NCBI GenBank assembly: GCA_947037025.1
Contig: CAMQSU010000004.1
Location: forward strand, 22,765 to 86,764
DNA from: an uncultured Clostridia bacterium
Lineage (GTDB): Bacteria > Bacillota > Clostridia > Christensenellales > UBA3700
Length of the DNA stretch: 64,000 nucleotides
Reading direction: 5' to 3'
Numbering within the stretch: position 1 is the first letter of the stretch; every line of letters begins with the position of its first letter. Below are positions 8,136 through 16,920 of this stretch, piece after piece. Under the pieces are notes generated by a model, which was given only the letters and a program-made list of their open reading frames with translations, was not told the origin of the DNA and did not search any database. A program made the position numbers and the translations under genes.

Positions 8136-9683
8136 TTGAGTGATGTTAATTTAAAAAACAAATTAGATTTTTCCAGTAAAATGGGCGAAGTTTATTTAGA
8201 GATGAAAGGTATTCATAAAAGGTTTGCCGGAGTACACGCACTAAAAGGTGTTGACTTTAATTTGAAGTATGGTGAAGTCCATGCTTTAATGGGCGAGAAT
8301 GGTGCTGGTAAGTCTACATTGATGAAAGTCCTTACAGGTATTCATCAACCGACTGAAGGTAGCATGACATTCCAAGGTGCAGTTTATGTTGCAGACAGTA
8401 TCAATGATTCGCAGCACGCAGGTATCGGAATCGTTCACCAAGAGTTGAACATGATGAATCACCTAACAGTTGCACAGAATATTTTCATTGGTAGAGAGTT
8501 TATGAAAACCGGCGCATGGATTGATGACGCTAAAATGAATAAAGAGTCTACTAAGTTGTTTGATATGTTGGGAATAAATATTGACCCATCTGCAAAATTA
8601 GGAACTTTAACTGTTGGTAAACAGCAGATGGTAGAAATTGCTAAAGCGGTTTCTCATGAGTCAAAAGTAATCGTTTTTGATGAGCCGACAGCGGCACTTA
8701 CATCAAAAGAGATTGATGAGTTATTCAAAATAATTCGCGACTTGCAAACGCGAGGTATCGGTATCGTTTATATCTCACACAGAATGGATGAGGTTATGGA
8801 CCTTAGCGATCGTATCACAGTAATGCGTGATGGTGAGTATGCAGGCACAGTCAATACTAAGGAAGTTACAAAAGATGATATCATTCAATTAATGATAGGA
8901 CGAGTAGTATTTGAAGAGCCAAAGAGTCACTCAATGGTTCCAGAGGGTGCGGAAGTCGTTCTTGAAGTTAGAAACCTAACAGTAGGCAGAATGGTTAATG
9001 ACCTTAGCTTTAATTTAAGACGCGGTGAGATTTTAGGTTTTGCGGGTCTTATGGGTGCAGGTAGGACTGAGATGGCTCGTGCTATATTCGGCGCAGACAT
9101 CAAGGATCATGGCACAATTACAAGAAACGGCAGAACAGTATCTATTAGATCTCCTAAAGATGCAGTTGCAGAAGGTATCAGTTATTTATCTGAGGATAGA
9201 AAAAGATACGGATTATTATTAGGCAAATCAATTGCGGAGAATTCATCTCTAGCAACACTTGATAAATATATTAAGCATGGCTGGATTAACGATAAAAAAA
9301 TCGCTAAAGAAGCTACTGAATACAATGCAATGCTTAGGACTAAAACGCCATCAATACAACAACTACTTAAAAACTTATCTGGTGGTAATCAGCAGAAAGT
9401 TATCATTGCAAAATGGTTAATAAGAGATTGTGAAATAATTATATTTGATGAGCCAACTCGTGGTATTGACGTTGGAGCTAAAAGCGAGATTTATCAACTA
9501 ATGAATAAACTAGCAGCTGAAGGTAAATCAATAATTATGATTTCAAGTGAGCTTGTAGAAATTCAGAGGATGAGCGATCGTGTTATAGTTATGTGCGAAG
9601 GCCGAAAGACAGCTGAGCTTGATATTAAGGACGCAACTAGCGAAACAATAATGAAGTACGCAACACTAAGGGAGGGAGTTTGA
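8136..9683 (+). CDS. Sugar ABC transporter ATP-binding protein, RbsA/MglA type
   Basis: The 515-residue protein carries two ABC cassettes. The first has Walker A GENGAGKST near residue 52, a signature LTVGKQQM and Walker B VIVFDEPTAALT. The second has a degenerate Walker A (GLMGAGRTE), signature LSGGNQQKV and Walker B IIIFDEPTRGID. One canonical and one non-canonical site is usual for the CUT2 monosaccharide family. It powers uptake through the permease encoded next. The best start is TTG at 8136, six bases after a GGAGGTGG RBS; the next ATG would delete 15 residues and has no RBS. The gene ends overlapping the permease start region, so translation is coupled. L-fucose as substrate is inferred from context. 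Confidence 0.95.
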   Translation: MSDVNLKNKLDFSSKMGEVYLEMKGIHKRFAGVHALKGVDFNLKYGEVHALMGENGAGKSTLMKVLTGIHQPTEGSMTFQGAVYVADSINDSQHAGIGIVHQELNMMNHLTVAQNIFIGREFMKTGAWIDDAKMNKESTKLFDMLGINIDPSAKLGTLTVGKQQMVEIAKAVSHESKVIVFDEPTAALTSKEIDELFKIIRDLQTRGIGIVYISHRMDEVMDLSDRITVMRDGEYAGTVNTKEVTKDDIIQLMIGRVVFEEPKSHSMVPEGAEVVLEVRNLTVGRMVNDLSFNLRRGEILGFAGLMGAGRTEMARAIFGADIKDHGTITRNGRTVSIRSPKDAVAEGISYLSEDRKRYGLLLGKSIAENSSLATLDKYIKHGWINDKKIAKEATEYNAMLRTKTPSIQQLLKNLSGGNQQKVIIAKWLIRDCEIIIFDEPTRGIDVGAKSEIYQLMNKLAAEGKSIIMISSELVEIQRMSDRVIVMCEGRKTAELDIKDATSETIMKYATLREGV

Positions 9684-9685
9684 TA

Positions 9686-11620
9686 ATGGAAAATATAAAT
9701 AAAAATATAAAGCTGAATATGAGAGGTGCCACTAGGCAGCTAGCTAACAAAAGCATTCATTCAGCTTGGTCTAAAGGTAAACAGATATTTATAATATTAG
9801 GGGCGCTAATTGCACTATTGCTAATATTTACAATTATAGAACCTAATTTCCTAGGTAAAATAGGTTTCGCATCAATGTCTCAGAAATTAGCACCTTACGC
9901 TATAATGGCACTAGGAGTTACATTCGTTATTGCAACGGGTGGCATTGACTTATCAATTGGTACTGTTTGTATAGCATCTGCATCAATTGCGGGTGGATTA
10001 TTAGAAGCAGGTATGCCTCTAGCACTTACAATTCCAGTAATGCTTATTGTAGGTTTATTATTTGGTATCCTTAATGGTCTATTAATCGCAAAACTAAAAA
10101 TGCCAGCATTTATCGCAACACTAGGTACTATGATGGTATCACGTGGACTAAGTGCTATCATAGTTAATAAGACAAGTGTATTGTTCCCAAATACTGGTTG
10201 GTCTAGGGAGTTATTCACAAGTATAGGTGATTTCCCAATTGGTCTTATGTGGGTTTTGGCTCTTACAGCAATATGCATGTACTTAATGTATAAGTGTAAG
10301 ATTGGTCGTTACATCCTATCTATTGGTAGTAACGAAGAGGCAACTAGACTATCTGGTATAAACACAGATAGATATAAAATGTATGCTTATATGATTTCTG
10401 GTCTATTTGCTGGTATCGCAGCTATCTTCTGGGTAGCAGTTAGTCCAACTATTCAACCAGGTGGTGGTAATGGTATGGAGCTAGATGCAATTGCTGGAGT
10501 ATACATCGGCGGTACAAGTGCTGCAGGTGGTATAGCATCTATTGCTGGTTCACTTATTGGTAGTGCAATCCTTGTTGTGTTGTCTACTGGTTTGACTCAG
10601 GCATGTGTTGCATTTGGAATCCCTATCAACACTTTATATTTGACTTACACTGTAACAGGTTTAGTAGTTGTGTTTGCAGTTTACCTTGATGTTGTTAAAA
10701 ATAAAAATCAGGCTAAAGTTAAAATCGTTTCTCAAAAGACAAATTATCTAACTGAAAAGCGTGCAGTATTAGAATCAATGAAAGTTAATATAGATTATAT
10801 TTTATCTGATAGGGCTTTAGCTGACGAAGTTAAAAATGCTCAATCGGCAGCTCTTATCGAGAAAATTAATATATGTAAAAAGGATCTAAAGATCGAAAAT
10901 CTTCAGGTAGGTGTAGATGCAGCAAAAGTATCTAGCTTGAAAGCAGATATTGCAACAGCAAAATCAGAACTTAAACAGTTCTATGCAGAAAACAAGATAG
11001 AGCTAAAAGAGCAACAAACAGTAAGAGTAGCAGCTATTCGTGAAGAAATGGCAGTAATAAAAGCTGAAATGGCTATTGAATCTGTAAATCTTAAAGAAAT
11101 TGATAATGAGAAAAACGCTCTTCTAGCAGGAATTGCCAAAACCTCAGCTTTAGAAGTTAAGCGTATTAAAGCAGAATCAAAAGCAGCTGCTAAAGAAAGT
11201 AAATTGCTTCAAGCTTGGAAAATGGATGACGAAACTAAAAATGAGCAACTAGTAGTAATTTTAGCTAAGATAACAGCTTGCAAAGCCGTTATTCAAAAAG
11301 AAATAGATTTAAGAAACTTTGATTTAATTCAGTCTAAAAAAGCTATATTAGCAGAGATTAAAGCAGAAAAGAAAAAAGATAAAGAGTCTATAAATATTAG
11401 TTTAATCGAGTCTAAAAAGGCTGAACTAGTAGAGATTAAAGCAGAAATGAAAAAAGAAAAAAAGAATAGAGATATTGCGGCAATCAAAGCAAGTAAGCTT
11501 GCATTAGCAGCAGCTCAAGAAGAGCAAAATGCTTTCTTTACTGAAAACAAATCAGTAGTAGCAGCTGAAAGAGCTGAGACAGAGCGTTTAAGAAAAATTG
11601 CTTTAGCTGAAGCTGAGTAA
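9686..11620 (+). CDS. Sugar ABC permease (RbsC type) with long C-terminal coiled-coil tail
   Basis: Residues 1 to about 335 are a normal CUT2 permease. The core is multi-spanning and contains GVTFVIATGGIDLSIGTV, GLLIAKLKMPAFIATLGTMM and DAIAGVYIGGTSAAGGIAS. The usual length is 310-340 residues. Here about 310 more follow, rich in K, E, A and I with almost no aromatic residues, and predicted helical. Near the end a block of about 26 residues is repeated (LIQSKKAILAEIKAEKKKD, then LIESKKAELVEIKAEMKKE). There is no stop or frameshift at the junction, and codon use looks continuous. A TTG at 9680 overlaps the previous stop, but the GGGAGGGAG RBS is correctly spaced only for the ATG at 9686. The tail should lie in the cytoplasm; its role is unknown. 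Confidence 0.9.
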   Translation: MENINKNIKLNMRGATRQLANKSIHSAWSKGKQIFIILGALIALLLIFTIIEPNFLGKIGFASMSQKLAPYAIMALGVTFVIATGGIDLSIGTVCIASASIAGGLLEAGMPLALTIPVMLIVGLLFGILNGLLIAKLKMPAFIATLGTMMVSRGLSAIIVNKTSVLFPNTGWSRELFTSIGDFPIGLMWVLALTAICMYLMYKCKIGRYILSIGSNEEATRLSGINTDRYKMYAYMISGLFAGIAAIFWVAVSPTIQPGGGNGMELDAIAGVYIGGTSAAGGIASIAGSLIGSAILVVLSTGLTQACVAFGIPINTLYLTYTVTGLVVVFAVYLDVVKNKNQAKVKIVSQKTNYLTEKRAVLESMKVNIDYILSDRALADEVKNAQSAALIEKINICKKDLKIENLQVGVDAAKVSSLKADIATAKSELKQFYAENKIELKEQQTVRVAAIREEMAVIKAEMAIESVNLKEIDNEKNALLAGIAKTSALEVKRIKAESKAAAKESKLLQAWKMDDETKNEQLVVILAKITACKAVIQKEIDLRNFDLIQSKKAILAEIKAEKKKDKESINISLIESKKAELVEIKAEMKKEKKNRDIAAIKASKLALAAAQEEQNAFFTENKSVVAAERAETERLRKIALAEAE

Positions 11621-11679
11621 TATTATTCAAGTTAATTCAAGTAAATAAAAAAATAAAAACAGACAATTTAGTGAAACTA

Positions 11680-11693
11680 ACTGGGTAACCAGT
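11680..11693 (+). promoter_or_regulatory. Intercistronic hairpin between permease and binding-protein genes
   Basis: ACTGG-GTAA-CCAGT forms a perfect 5-bp stem with a GNRA-type tetraloop and no T-run. Such hairpins often stabilise the downstream binding-protein message after processing. That role is inferred. Confidence 0.5.
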
Positions 11694-11720
11694 AGTATAA
11701 AAAACATTGGAGGGGATATT

Positions 11721-12758
11721 ATGAAATTATCAAAAAAAATCTTAGCTGCAGCTGTAGTAGGCGTTGTAGCATGTACTAGTGTGCTACTTGTAGCATGTGC
11801 TCCTGCGAAAAATAGCAAGACAATTGCTATCGTAGCAAAAGGTTCAACTCACGCATTCTGGCAAAGTATGGAAGCCGGTGTTAAAGCTCAAGCTAAGGAG
11901 TTAGGTTACACTGTATCATTTGTGGGACCTGAGAACGAAACTCCAGACAGCGTACCAGTGCAGAAAAACCAACTTGCAGCTGCCATGGCAACTAATCCTG
12001 CAGGAATAGGTCTAGCTACTATTGGTACAGGATACAATGATTATTTAGAAGATCTATTTGATTCTAAAACTCCAGTTGTACAGTTCGATTCAGGTATTTA
12101 TGCTGAAGATATGAAGGCCGTTGAAGATAGCTGGAAGAATCCAGTAAAATCTAAAGTTGCTACTAGTAACATTGCGGCAAGTGCATTAGCTGCTCAGAAA
12201 GTTATCGAAATGAATGGTGCTGAGATTAAAGCTAGTACTGGAAAATATAAAATCGGTGTTCTTCAACATGATGCTACTCAAACAGGAAAGGATCGTGTAG
12301 CTGGCTTTCAAGAATATTTTAACAATTCAGAGTACAAAGATTTAGTTGAAATTACTGTTACTCTAGGTGAGGACGATAAGTATGCGACTACACTAGAGGG
12401 ATTTGCTGCTGACACTGACTTAATTTACATGACTAATGAGGGCGTTGTTTCAGAAGTTTTTGATGCAGTTACTGCACCTTCAACTGGAGCAGCTTATAAT
12501 AATATGGATTTCTTCGGTTTTGATAGTGGTACTGCACAATTAACTTGGATGGAAGATAAGGAAAATAAATTTGGTGCAGAGTTAATCGGTGCTATAACTC
12601 AGAATCCTTACCAGATGGGTGTTGATACAATTAATCAATTACACTTTGCAATAACACAAGAATACGCAAAGGTTACTGACATAGCATTAGCAGGAGCATT
12701 CTGGGACAAAGACAATATGGTTCAACTTGAGAAAGATGGTTTACTATACAAAGGTTAA
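11721..12758 (+). CDS. Sugar ABC transporter substrate-binding lipoprotein
   Basis: A lipoprotein signal peptide ends at LLVAC, so C26 should be lipidated and anchor the receptor outside the membrane. The mature part is a ribose-type periplasmic-binding fold: IAIVAKGSTHAFWQSMEAGV at its start, GVLQHDATQTGKDRVAGF in the middle and DFFGFDSGTAQLTWM toward the end. The 345-residue length fits CUT2 receptors. It delivers sugar to the permease and ATPase encoded just upstream, and the mutarotase gene downstream makes L-fucose the likely ligand. The RBS is GGAGGGG. A terminator hairpin follows, and the small hairpin upstream may raise its expression relative to the permease. Confidence 0.92.
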   Translation: MKLSKKILAAAVVGVVACTSVLLVACAPAKNSKTIAIVAKGSTHAFWQSMEAGVKAQAKELGYTVSFVGPENETPDSVPVQKNQLAAAMATNPAGIGLATIGTGYNDYLEDLFDSKTPVVQFDSGIYAEDMKAVEDSWKNPVKSKVATSNIAASALAAQKVIEMNGAEIKASTGKYKIGVLQHDATQTGKDRVAGFQEYFNNSEYKDLVEITVTLGEDDKYATTLEGFAADTDLIYMTNEGVVSEVFDAVTAPSTGAAYNNMDFFGFDSGTAQLTWMEDKENKFGAELIGAITQNPYQMGVDTINQLHFAITQEYAKVTDIALAGAFWDKDNMVQLEKDGLLYKG

Positions 12759-12821
12759 TTCCTGAGTATATGTAACAAAATCAAAATAAAAGTATACTGA
12801 TTAGTCGGTATGCACAATAAA

Positions 12822-12872
12822 ATATAAAAAGATGTAGGGCGAGTGTTAAAGCTCTCCCTATATTTTTTATAT
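12822..12872 (+). terminator. Terminator after transporter genes
   Basis: TAGGGcGAG (12835-12843) pairs with CTCtCCCTA (12852-12860), extended by A-rich and T-rich flanks, and is followed by a TATTTTTTAT run. Readthrough or a separate promoter would supply the fuc genes. Confidence 0.75.
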
Positions 12873-12945
12873 TTTATTATTATTTGAAAAAAAACATTTA
12901 GTCCGAAAGGAATAAATTTTATATAAAAAAATAGTGGAGGTAATT

Positions 12946-13368
12946 ATGCTGAAAAATGTGCCAAATATTATATCGCCAGAGCTACTTAAAATATTAGATG
13001 AAATGGGTCACGGTGATGAGATTGTAATCGCAGATGGAAATTTTCCTTCTAGTTCGTGCGCAAAAAGATTAGTACGATTAGATGGTCACAGTGGGACGCA
13101 AGTACTTGACGCTGTTTTGAAAATGATTCCAGTAGATACTTATAGTGAAAATCCTATCTATCTTATGAAAGTAGTGGATGGAGTTAAAACTGTTCCTGAA
13201 ATATGGAGTGAGTATGAAAAGACAATTAAAGCAAACAATGAAAGATGCAAAATAGACAACCTAGAGCGTTTCGAGTTTTATGAGAGAGCAAAAAAAGCAT
13301 ATGCAATAATCGCTACAAGCGAAAGTGCATTGTATGCTAACATCATAATAACAAAAGGCGTCTTGTAA
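12946..13368 (+). CDS. fucU: L-fucose mutarotase (RbsD/FucU family)
   Basis: The 140-residue protein matches FucU along its length: NIISPELLKILDEMGHGDEI at the N-terminus, RLDG and VLDAVLKMIPVDTY in the middle, and FEFYERAKKAYAIIATSESA near the end. FucU interconverts alpha and beta anomers of L-fucose in the cytoplasm and so feeds the isomerase, whose gene follows 30 bp later. A GTG at 12934 is in frame but lies inside the GTGGAGG RBS, so the ATG at 12946 is the start. This gene identifies the cluster as fucose-specific rather than rhamnose-specific. Confidence 0.93.
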   Translation: MLKNVPNIISPELLKILDEMGHGDEIVIADGNFPSSSCAKRLVRLDGHSGTQVLDAVLKMIPVDTYSENPIYLMKVVDGVKTVPEIWSEYEKTIKANNERCKIDNLERFEFYERAKKAYAIIATSESALYANIIITKGVL

Positions 13369-13398
13369 AATTAAATAACATTAAGGAGAAAATAATAT

Positions 13399-15156
13399 AT
13401 GAATTGCAAAATCGGAATTAGACCTACTATCGATGGTAGATGGGGCGGAATCAGAGAAGGGCTTGAGGCTCAAACAATGGGAATGGCAAAATCAGCTAAA
13501 AAGCTTATCGAAGAGAACGTTCGTTATGCTGATGGCACTAAAGTTGAAGTAGTTATCTGCGACACAACAATTGGTGGTAGTGCAGAAGCTGCAGCTTGTG
13601 AAGAGCAATTTGCTGCTGCAAATGTAACAGCAACATTAACAGTAACACCATGTTGGTGCTACGGTGGTGAGGTTATGGATCTTAACATAAGCACTACTAA
13701 AGCAATATGGGGCTTTAACGGCACTGAGCGTCCAGGCGCAGTTTTCTTAGCTGCAGCAATGAGTGGTCATGCACAACGTGGCCTTCCTGCATTTGCTATC
13801 TACGGAACAGAAGTTCAAGATAGTACAGATACAACAGTTCCTGCTGACGTACAAGAGAAGCTTTTACGTTTCGCACGTTGCGCAGTAGCAGTTGGACAAA
13901 TGAAGAATAAGTCATATGTAAATATCGGCTCAATTTCAATGGGAATCGCTGGTAGTACTTGTGACCCTGCATTCTTGCAAAACTTCCTTGGCATACGTGC
14001 TGAGTGGGTTGACATGGTAGAGATTTTACGTCGTATGGATCTTAAGATCTATGATGAGAAAGAGTATGACAAAGCAATCAAATGGGCTAAAACAAATTGC
14101 CCAGAGGGTGATGATAACAATGCTAAGCCACTTAGCAAAGAAGAGAAAGCATCACAATTTGAGTTCTCAGTTAAGATGACATTAATCATCCGTGACATTA
14201 TGTTCGGAAACAAAGAGTTAAAGAAAATTGATCGTCATGAGGAAGCACTAGGCAGAAATGCACTACTAGGCGGATTCCAAGGACAACGTCAATGGACAGA
14301 TTACAAGCCAAATGCAGATTTTTCTGAGGCTGTATTAAACAGTACTTTTGACTGGAATGGTAAAAGAGAGCCAATGATATTAGCAACAGAGAATGATGGA
14401 CTTAACGGCGTTGCAATGGTATTTGGTAAGTTACTTACTGGCCGCGCAAGCATATTCGCTGACGTTAGAACATACTGGAGTGCAGATGCAGTTAATAGAG
14501 TAACTAAACATAAACTTGCAGGAAAAGCTAAAGATGGTATTATCCATTTGATCAACTCAGGCGCAGCAGCACTTGATGGTAGCGGTGCTACTAAAGATGC
14601 AAGCGGCAATTCTACTATGAAACAATGGTGGGATGTTACTGATAAAGATCAAAAAGATATGCTTGCAGCTACAAAATGGGCTCCAGCTAACTTAGGATAT
14701 TTCAGAGGTGGCGGATTCTCAAGTCAATATATCAGCCGTGGAGAAATGCCTGTTACACTAATCCGTGTTAACATGATTGGCAACATGCCTACTTTGCAAA
14801 TTGCAGAGGGTTACACAGTTGAGCTTCCAACAGATGTTAATGCAACATTACTAAACAGAACTGACCCAACATGGCCAAGCACATGGTTTGCTCCACGTTT
14901 AATGGCAGATCATAATGCATTCAAAGATGTATATTCAGTAATGGCAAATTGGGGTGCGAACCACGGTTCATTCACTTATGGACACATTGGTAAAGATTTA
15001 ATTACAATGGCAAGTATGCTAAGAATGCCTGTATCAATGCACAATGTTGAGGATTGCGATATTTATCGTCCACATGCATTCAGTGGTTTTGGTACAAAAT
15101 GTACTGAGTCAAGTGACTACAGAGCATGCGCTCAATACGGTCCTCTTTACAAGTAA
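13399..15156 (+). CDS. fucI: L-fucose isomerase
   Basis: FucI converts L-fucose to L-fuculose using Mn2+. The 585 residues align with the E. coli enzyme from IGIRPTIDGRWGG at the start to the ACAQYGPLYK end. The metal ligands correspond at a constant offset of six: E331 in ATENDGLNG, D355 in FADVRTYWS and H522 in ANWGANHG, against E337, D361 and H528. Other conserved blocks are TVTPCWCYGGE and KAIWGFNGTERPGA. The RBS AAGGAG is well spaced. It belongs to the fucU-fucI-kinase-fucO-aldolase run. Confidence 0.97.
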   Translation: MNCKIGIRPTIDGRWGGIREGLEAQTMGMAKSAKKLIEENVRYADGTKVEVVICDTTIGGSAEAAACEEQFAAANVTATLTVTPCWCYGGEVMDLNISTTKAIWGFNGTERPGAVFLAAAMSGHAQRGLPAFAIYGTEVQDSTDTTVPADVQEKLLRFARCAVAVGQMKNKSYVNIGSISMGIAGSTCDPAFLQNFLGIRAEWVDMVEILRRMDLKIYDEKEYDKAIKWAKTNCPEGDDNNAKPLSKEEKASQFEFSVKMTLIIRDIMFGNKELKKIDRHEEALGRNALLGGFQGQRQWTDYKPNADFSEAVLNSTFDWNGKREPMILATENDGLNGVAMVFGKLLTGRASIFADVRTYWSADAVNRVTKHKLAGKAKDGIIHLINSGAAALDGSGATKDASGNSTMKQWWDVTDKDQKDMLAATKWAPANLGYFRGGGFSSQYISRGEMPVTLIRVNMIGNMPTLQIAEGYTVELPTDVNATLLNRTDPTWPSTWFAPRLMADHNAFKDVYSVMANWGANHGSFTYGHIGKDLITMASMLRMPVSMHNVEDCDIYRPHAFSGFGTKCTESSDYRACAQYGPLYK

Positions 15157-15271
15157 TATAATTAACAATTTTGATGGCTTAGGTTACGGAATTTTTAAAA
15201 ACAGAAAATGTGTTTGTTAACAATAAATACATCACAACATTCTATCATTGATAGGTGGCAGAAATGCATTT

Positions 15272-15312
15272 ATGGCAAAGTTTTATACTTAATAGTGTAA
15301 TATCTTTGCCAT
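15272..15312 (+). promoter_or_regulatory. Hairpin between fucI and the kinase gene
   Basis: ATGGCAAAG (15272-15280) pairs with CTTTGCCAT (15304-15312), a perfect 9-bp stem with a 23-nt loop. There is no T-run after it, so it may mark mRNA processing or partial termination rather than a full stop. Confidence 0.5.
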
Positions 15313-15346
15313 TTGCACGTATTTGCTATGCAATTAATAGTAGATG

Positions 15347-15355
15347 TGGTATAAT
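15347..15355 (+). promoter_or_regulatory. Extended -10 promoter element before the kinase gene
   Basis: TGG-TATAAT is a consensus extended -10 box, 31 bp before the kinase ATG. The matching -35 region (about 15327) is poor, as is common with extended -10 promoters. It suggests the kinase and later genes have their own transcript. Confidence 0.45.
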
Positions 15356-15385
15356 ATATTTATATACAAGCATGGAGGGAAAAAG

Positions 15386-16819
15386 ATGTCAAAAAAAGTA
15401 TTAGCTTTTGATTTCGGTGCGTCAAGCGGCAGAGCTGTATTGTTTCATGTTATCGGCGGAAAGTTAGAAATGCAGGAAGTGCATAGATTCTCTAACGATC
15501 CTGTTGAGATAAACGGAACGTTACACTGGGACGTTTTAAGACTATATCACGAAATTAAAGTAGGTATAACCAAAGCGAAAGCAATAAGCGCATTTGATGC
15601 AATCGGAATTGACACATGGGGTGTTGATTTTGGGCTCATCGACGAAAATGGCAATTTGCTAGAGAATCCCGTACATTATAGAGATGAAAGAACAGACGGG
15701 TGCATGGAAAAAGTTTTTAAGCTTATACCTAAAAAAGAATTATATTTAAGATGTGGTTTGCAGTTTATGCGTTTTAACACATTGTTTCAATTATTTTATC
15801 TGCAAAATAACCGCAATGATTTGATGTCTAGGACAAAAAAATTATTGTTAATGCCAGATTTATTTGCATACTTCCTAACGGGAGAAATGCGTTCGGAGTT
15901 TTCGCTAGCGTCAACAACACAAATGTTGAACCCGAAAACAGACGAATGGGATTTGGAGTTGTTGAAAGAGTTAGGAATCAATTCAAACATTTTACCGCCT
16001 CTTATACATGCGGGTGAAACTTACGGAAAGTTGAGTCAGAAACTAGCTGATGAATTAGGAGTTCCAAGAATCCCTGTCATTGCAGTTTGTGCTCATGATA
16101 CAGCCTCAGCAGTTGTTGCTGTTCCTGAAGATAAAGAGCAAATATTGTTTTTATCGTGCGGAACATGGTCACTTATCGGCACGGAGCTGCATAAGCCTAT
16201 CTTAACGGAGAAGTCTTATGAATGCGACATGACAAATGAGCGTGGATATAACAAAACAACTAGATTGCTAAAAAACATTATGGGGCTATGGATAATCCAA
16301 GAATGCCGCAGACAATGGGAACGTGAAGGCATAGAAATATCTTTTGCGGAAATAGCAAAGCAAGCTAACGAAAGCGAACCATTTGCAAACTATATAGATG
16401 TTGATGCAAGTATCTTTGAAATGCCAGGTAATATGCCAGATCGTATTGTAAAATACTGTGCAGATCATGGACAAACACCACCACATACAATCGGTGAGAT
16501 TGCAAGGTGTGTGTATGAAAGTTTAGCTGACAAGTATCGCAAATCGTATCAAGAAATTGAGTCGGTTACTGGCAAAAAGTTCAACGTGTTGAACATTGTC
16601 GGCGGTGGATGTAATGCGGAAATATTATGTCAGTTCACAGCGAATGCACTAAACATGACAGTATGTGCAGGACCGAGTGAAGGCACTGCAACGGGTAATG
16701 CGTTAGTTCAACTAATGGCATTAGGCGAAGTTGACAACATATCAGAAGCAAGAAAAATAGTAAAAAACAGCACCGATATCAAGGTTTATAAACCAAGCGG
16801 TGTTTGGCTACACAAGTAG
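15386..16819 (+). CDS. FGGY-family carbohydrate kinase, rhamnulokinase-like, probably acting as L-fuculokinase
   Basis: The sequence follows rhamnulokinase RhaB: FDFGASSGRAVL at the N-terminus, IGIDTWGVDFGLIDENG, GLQFMRFNTLFQL, CAHDTASAVVAVP, FLSCGTWSLIGTE, LKNIMGLWIIQECRR and NIVGGGCNAEIL. The 477-residue length fits. In this operon the substrate should be L-fuculose, giving L-fuculose-1-phosphate from ATP. No FucK-type kinase, rhamnose isomerase or rhamnulose aldolase is present. An in-frame ATG at 15344 would add 14 unlikely residues and overlaps the promoter box, while the GGAGGGA RBS fits the ATG at 15386. Confidence 0.88.
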   Translation: MSKKVLAFDFGASSGRAVLFHVIGGKLEMQEVHRFSNDPVEINGTLHWDVLRLYHEIKVGITKAKAISAFDAIGIDTWGVDFGLIDENGNLLENPVHYRDERTDGCMEKVFKLIPKKELYLRCGLQFMRFNTLFQLFYLQNNRNDLMSRTKKLLLMPDLFAYFLTGEMRSEFSLASTTQMLNPKTDEWDLELLKELGINSNILPPLIHAGETYGKLSQKLADELGVPRIPVIAVCAHDTASAVVAVPEDKEQILFLSCGTWSLIGTELHKPILTEKSYECDMTNERGYNKTTRLLKNIMGLWIIQECRRQWEREGIEISFAEIAKQANESEPFANYIDVDASIFEMPGNMPDRIVKYCADHGQTPPHTIGEIARCVYESLADKYRKSYQEIESVTGKKFNVLNIVGGGCNAEILCQFTANALNMTVCAGPSEGTATGNALVQLMALGEVDNISEARKIVKNSTDIKVYKPSGVWLHK

Positions 16820-16823
16820 ATTT

Positions 16824-16854
16824 ATCTTACAAACAGTAATTGTTTTGATAAGAT
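16824..16854 (+). promoter_or_regulatory. Hairpin between kinase gene and fucO
   Basis: ATCTTA pairs with TAAGAT and AAACA with TGTTT around a 5-nt loop, separated by a small internal loop. No T-run follows. This is one of the series of intercistronic hairpins in the fuc operon. Confidence 0.45.
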
Positions 16855-16920
16855 GATCTAATTATTAAGGTATCAGCTGCATAGCAGTAGATAAAATTAT
16901 ATATTTAGGAGGATGTAAAA

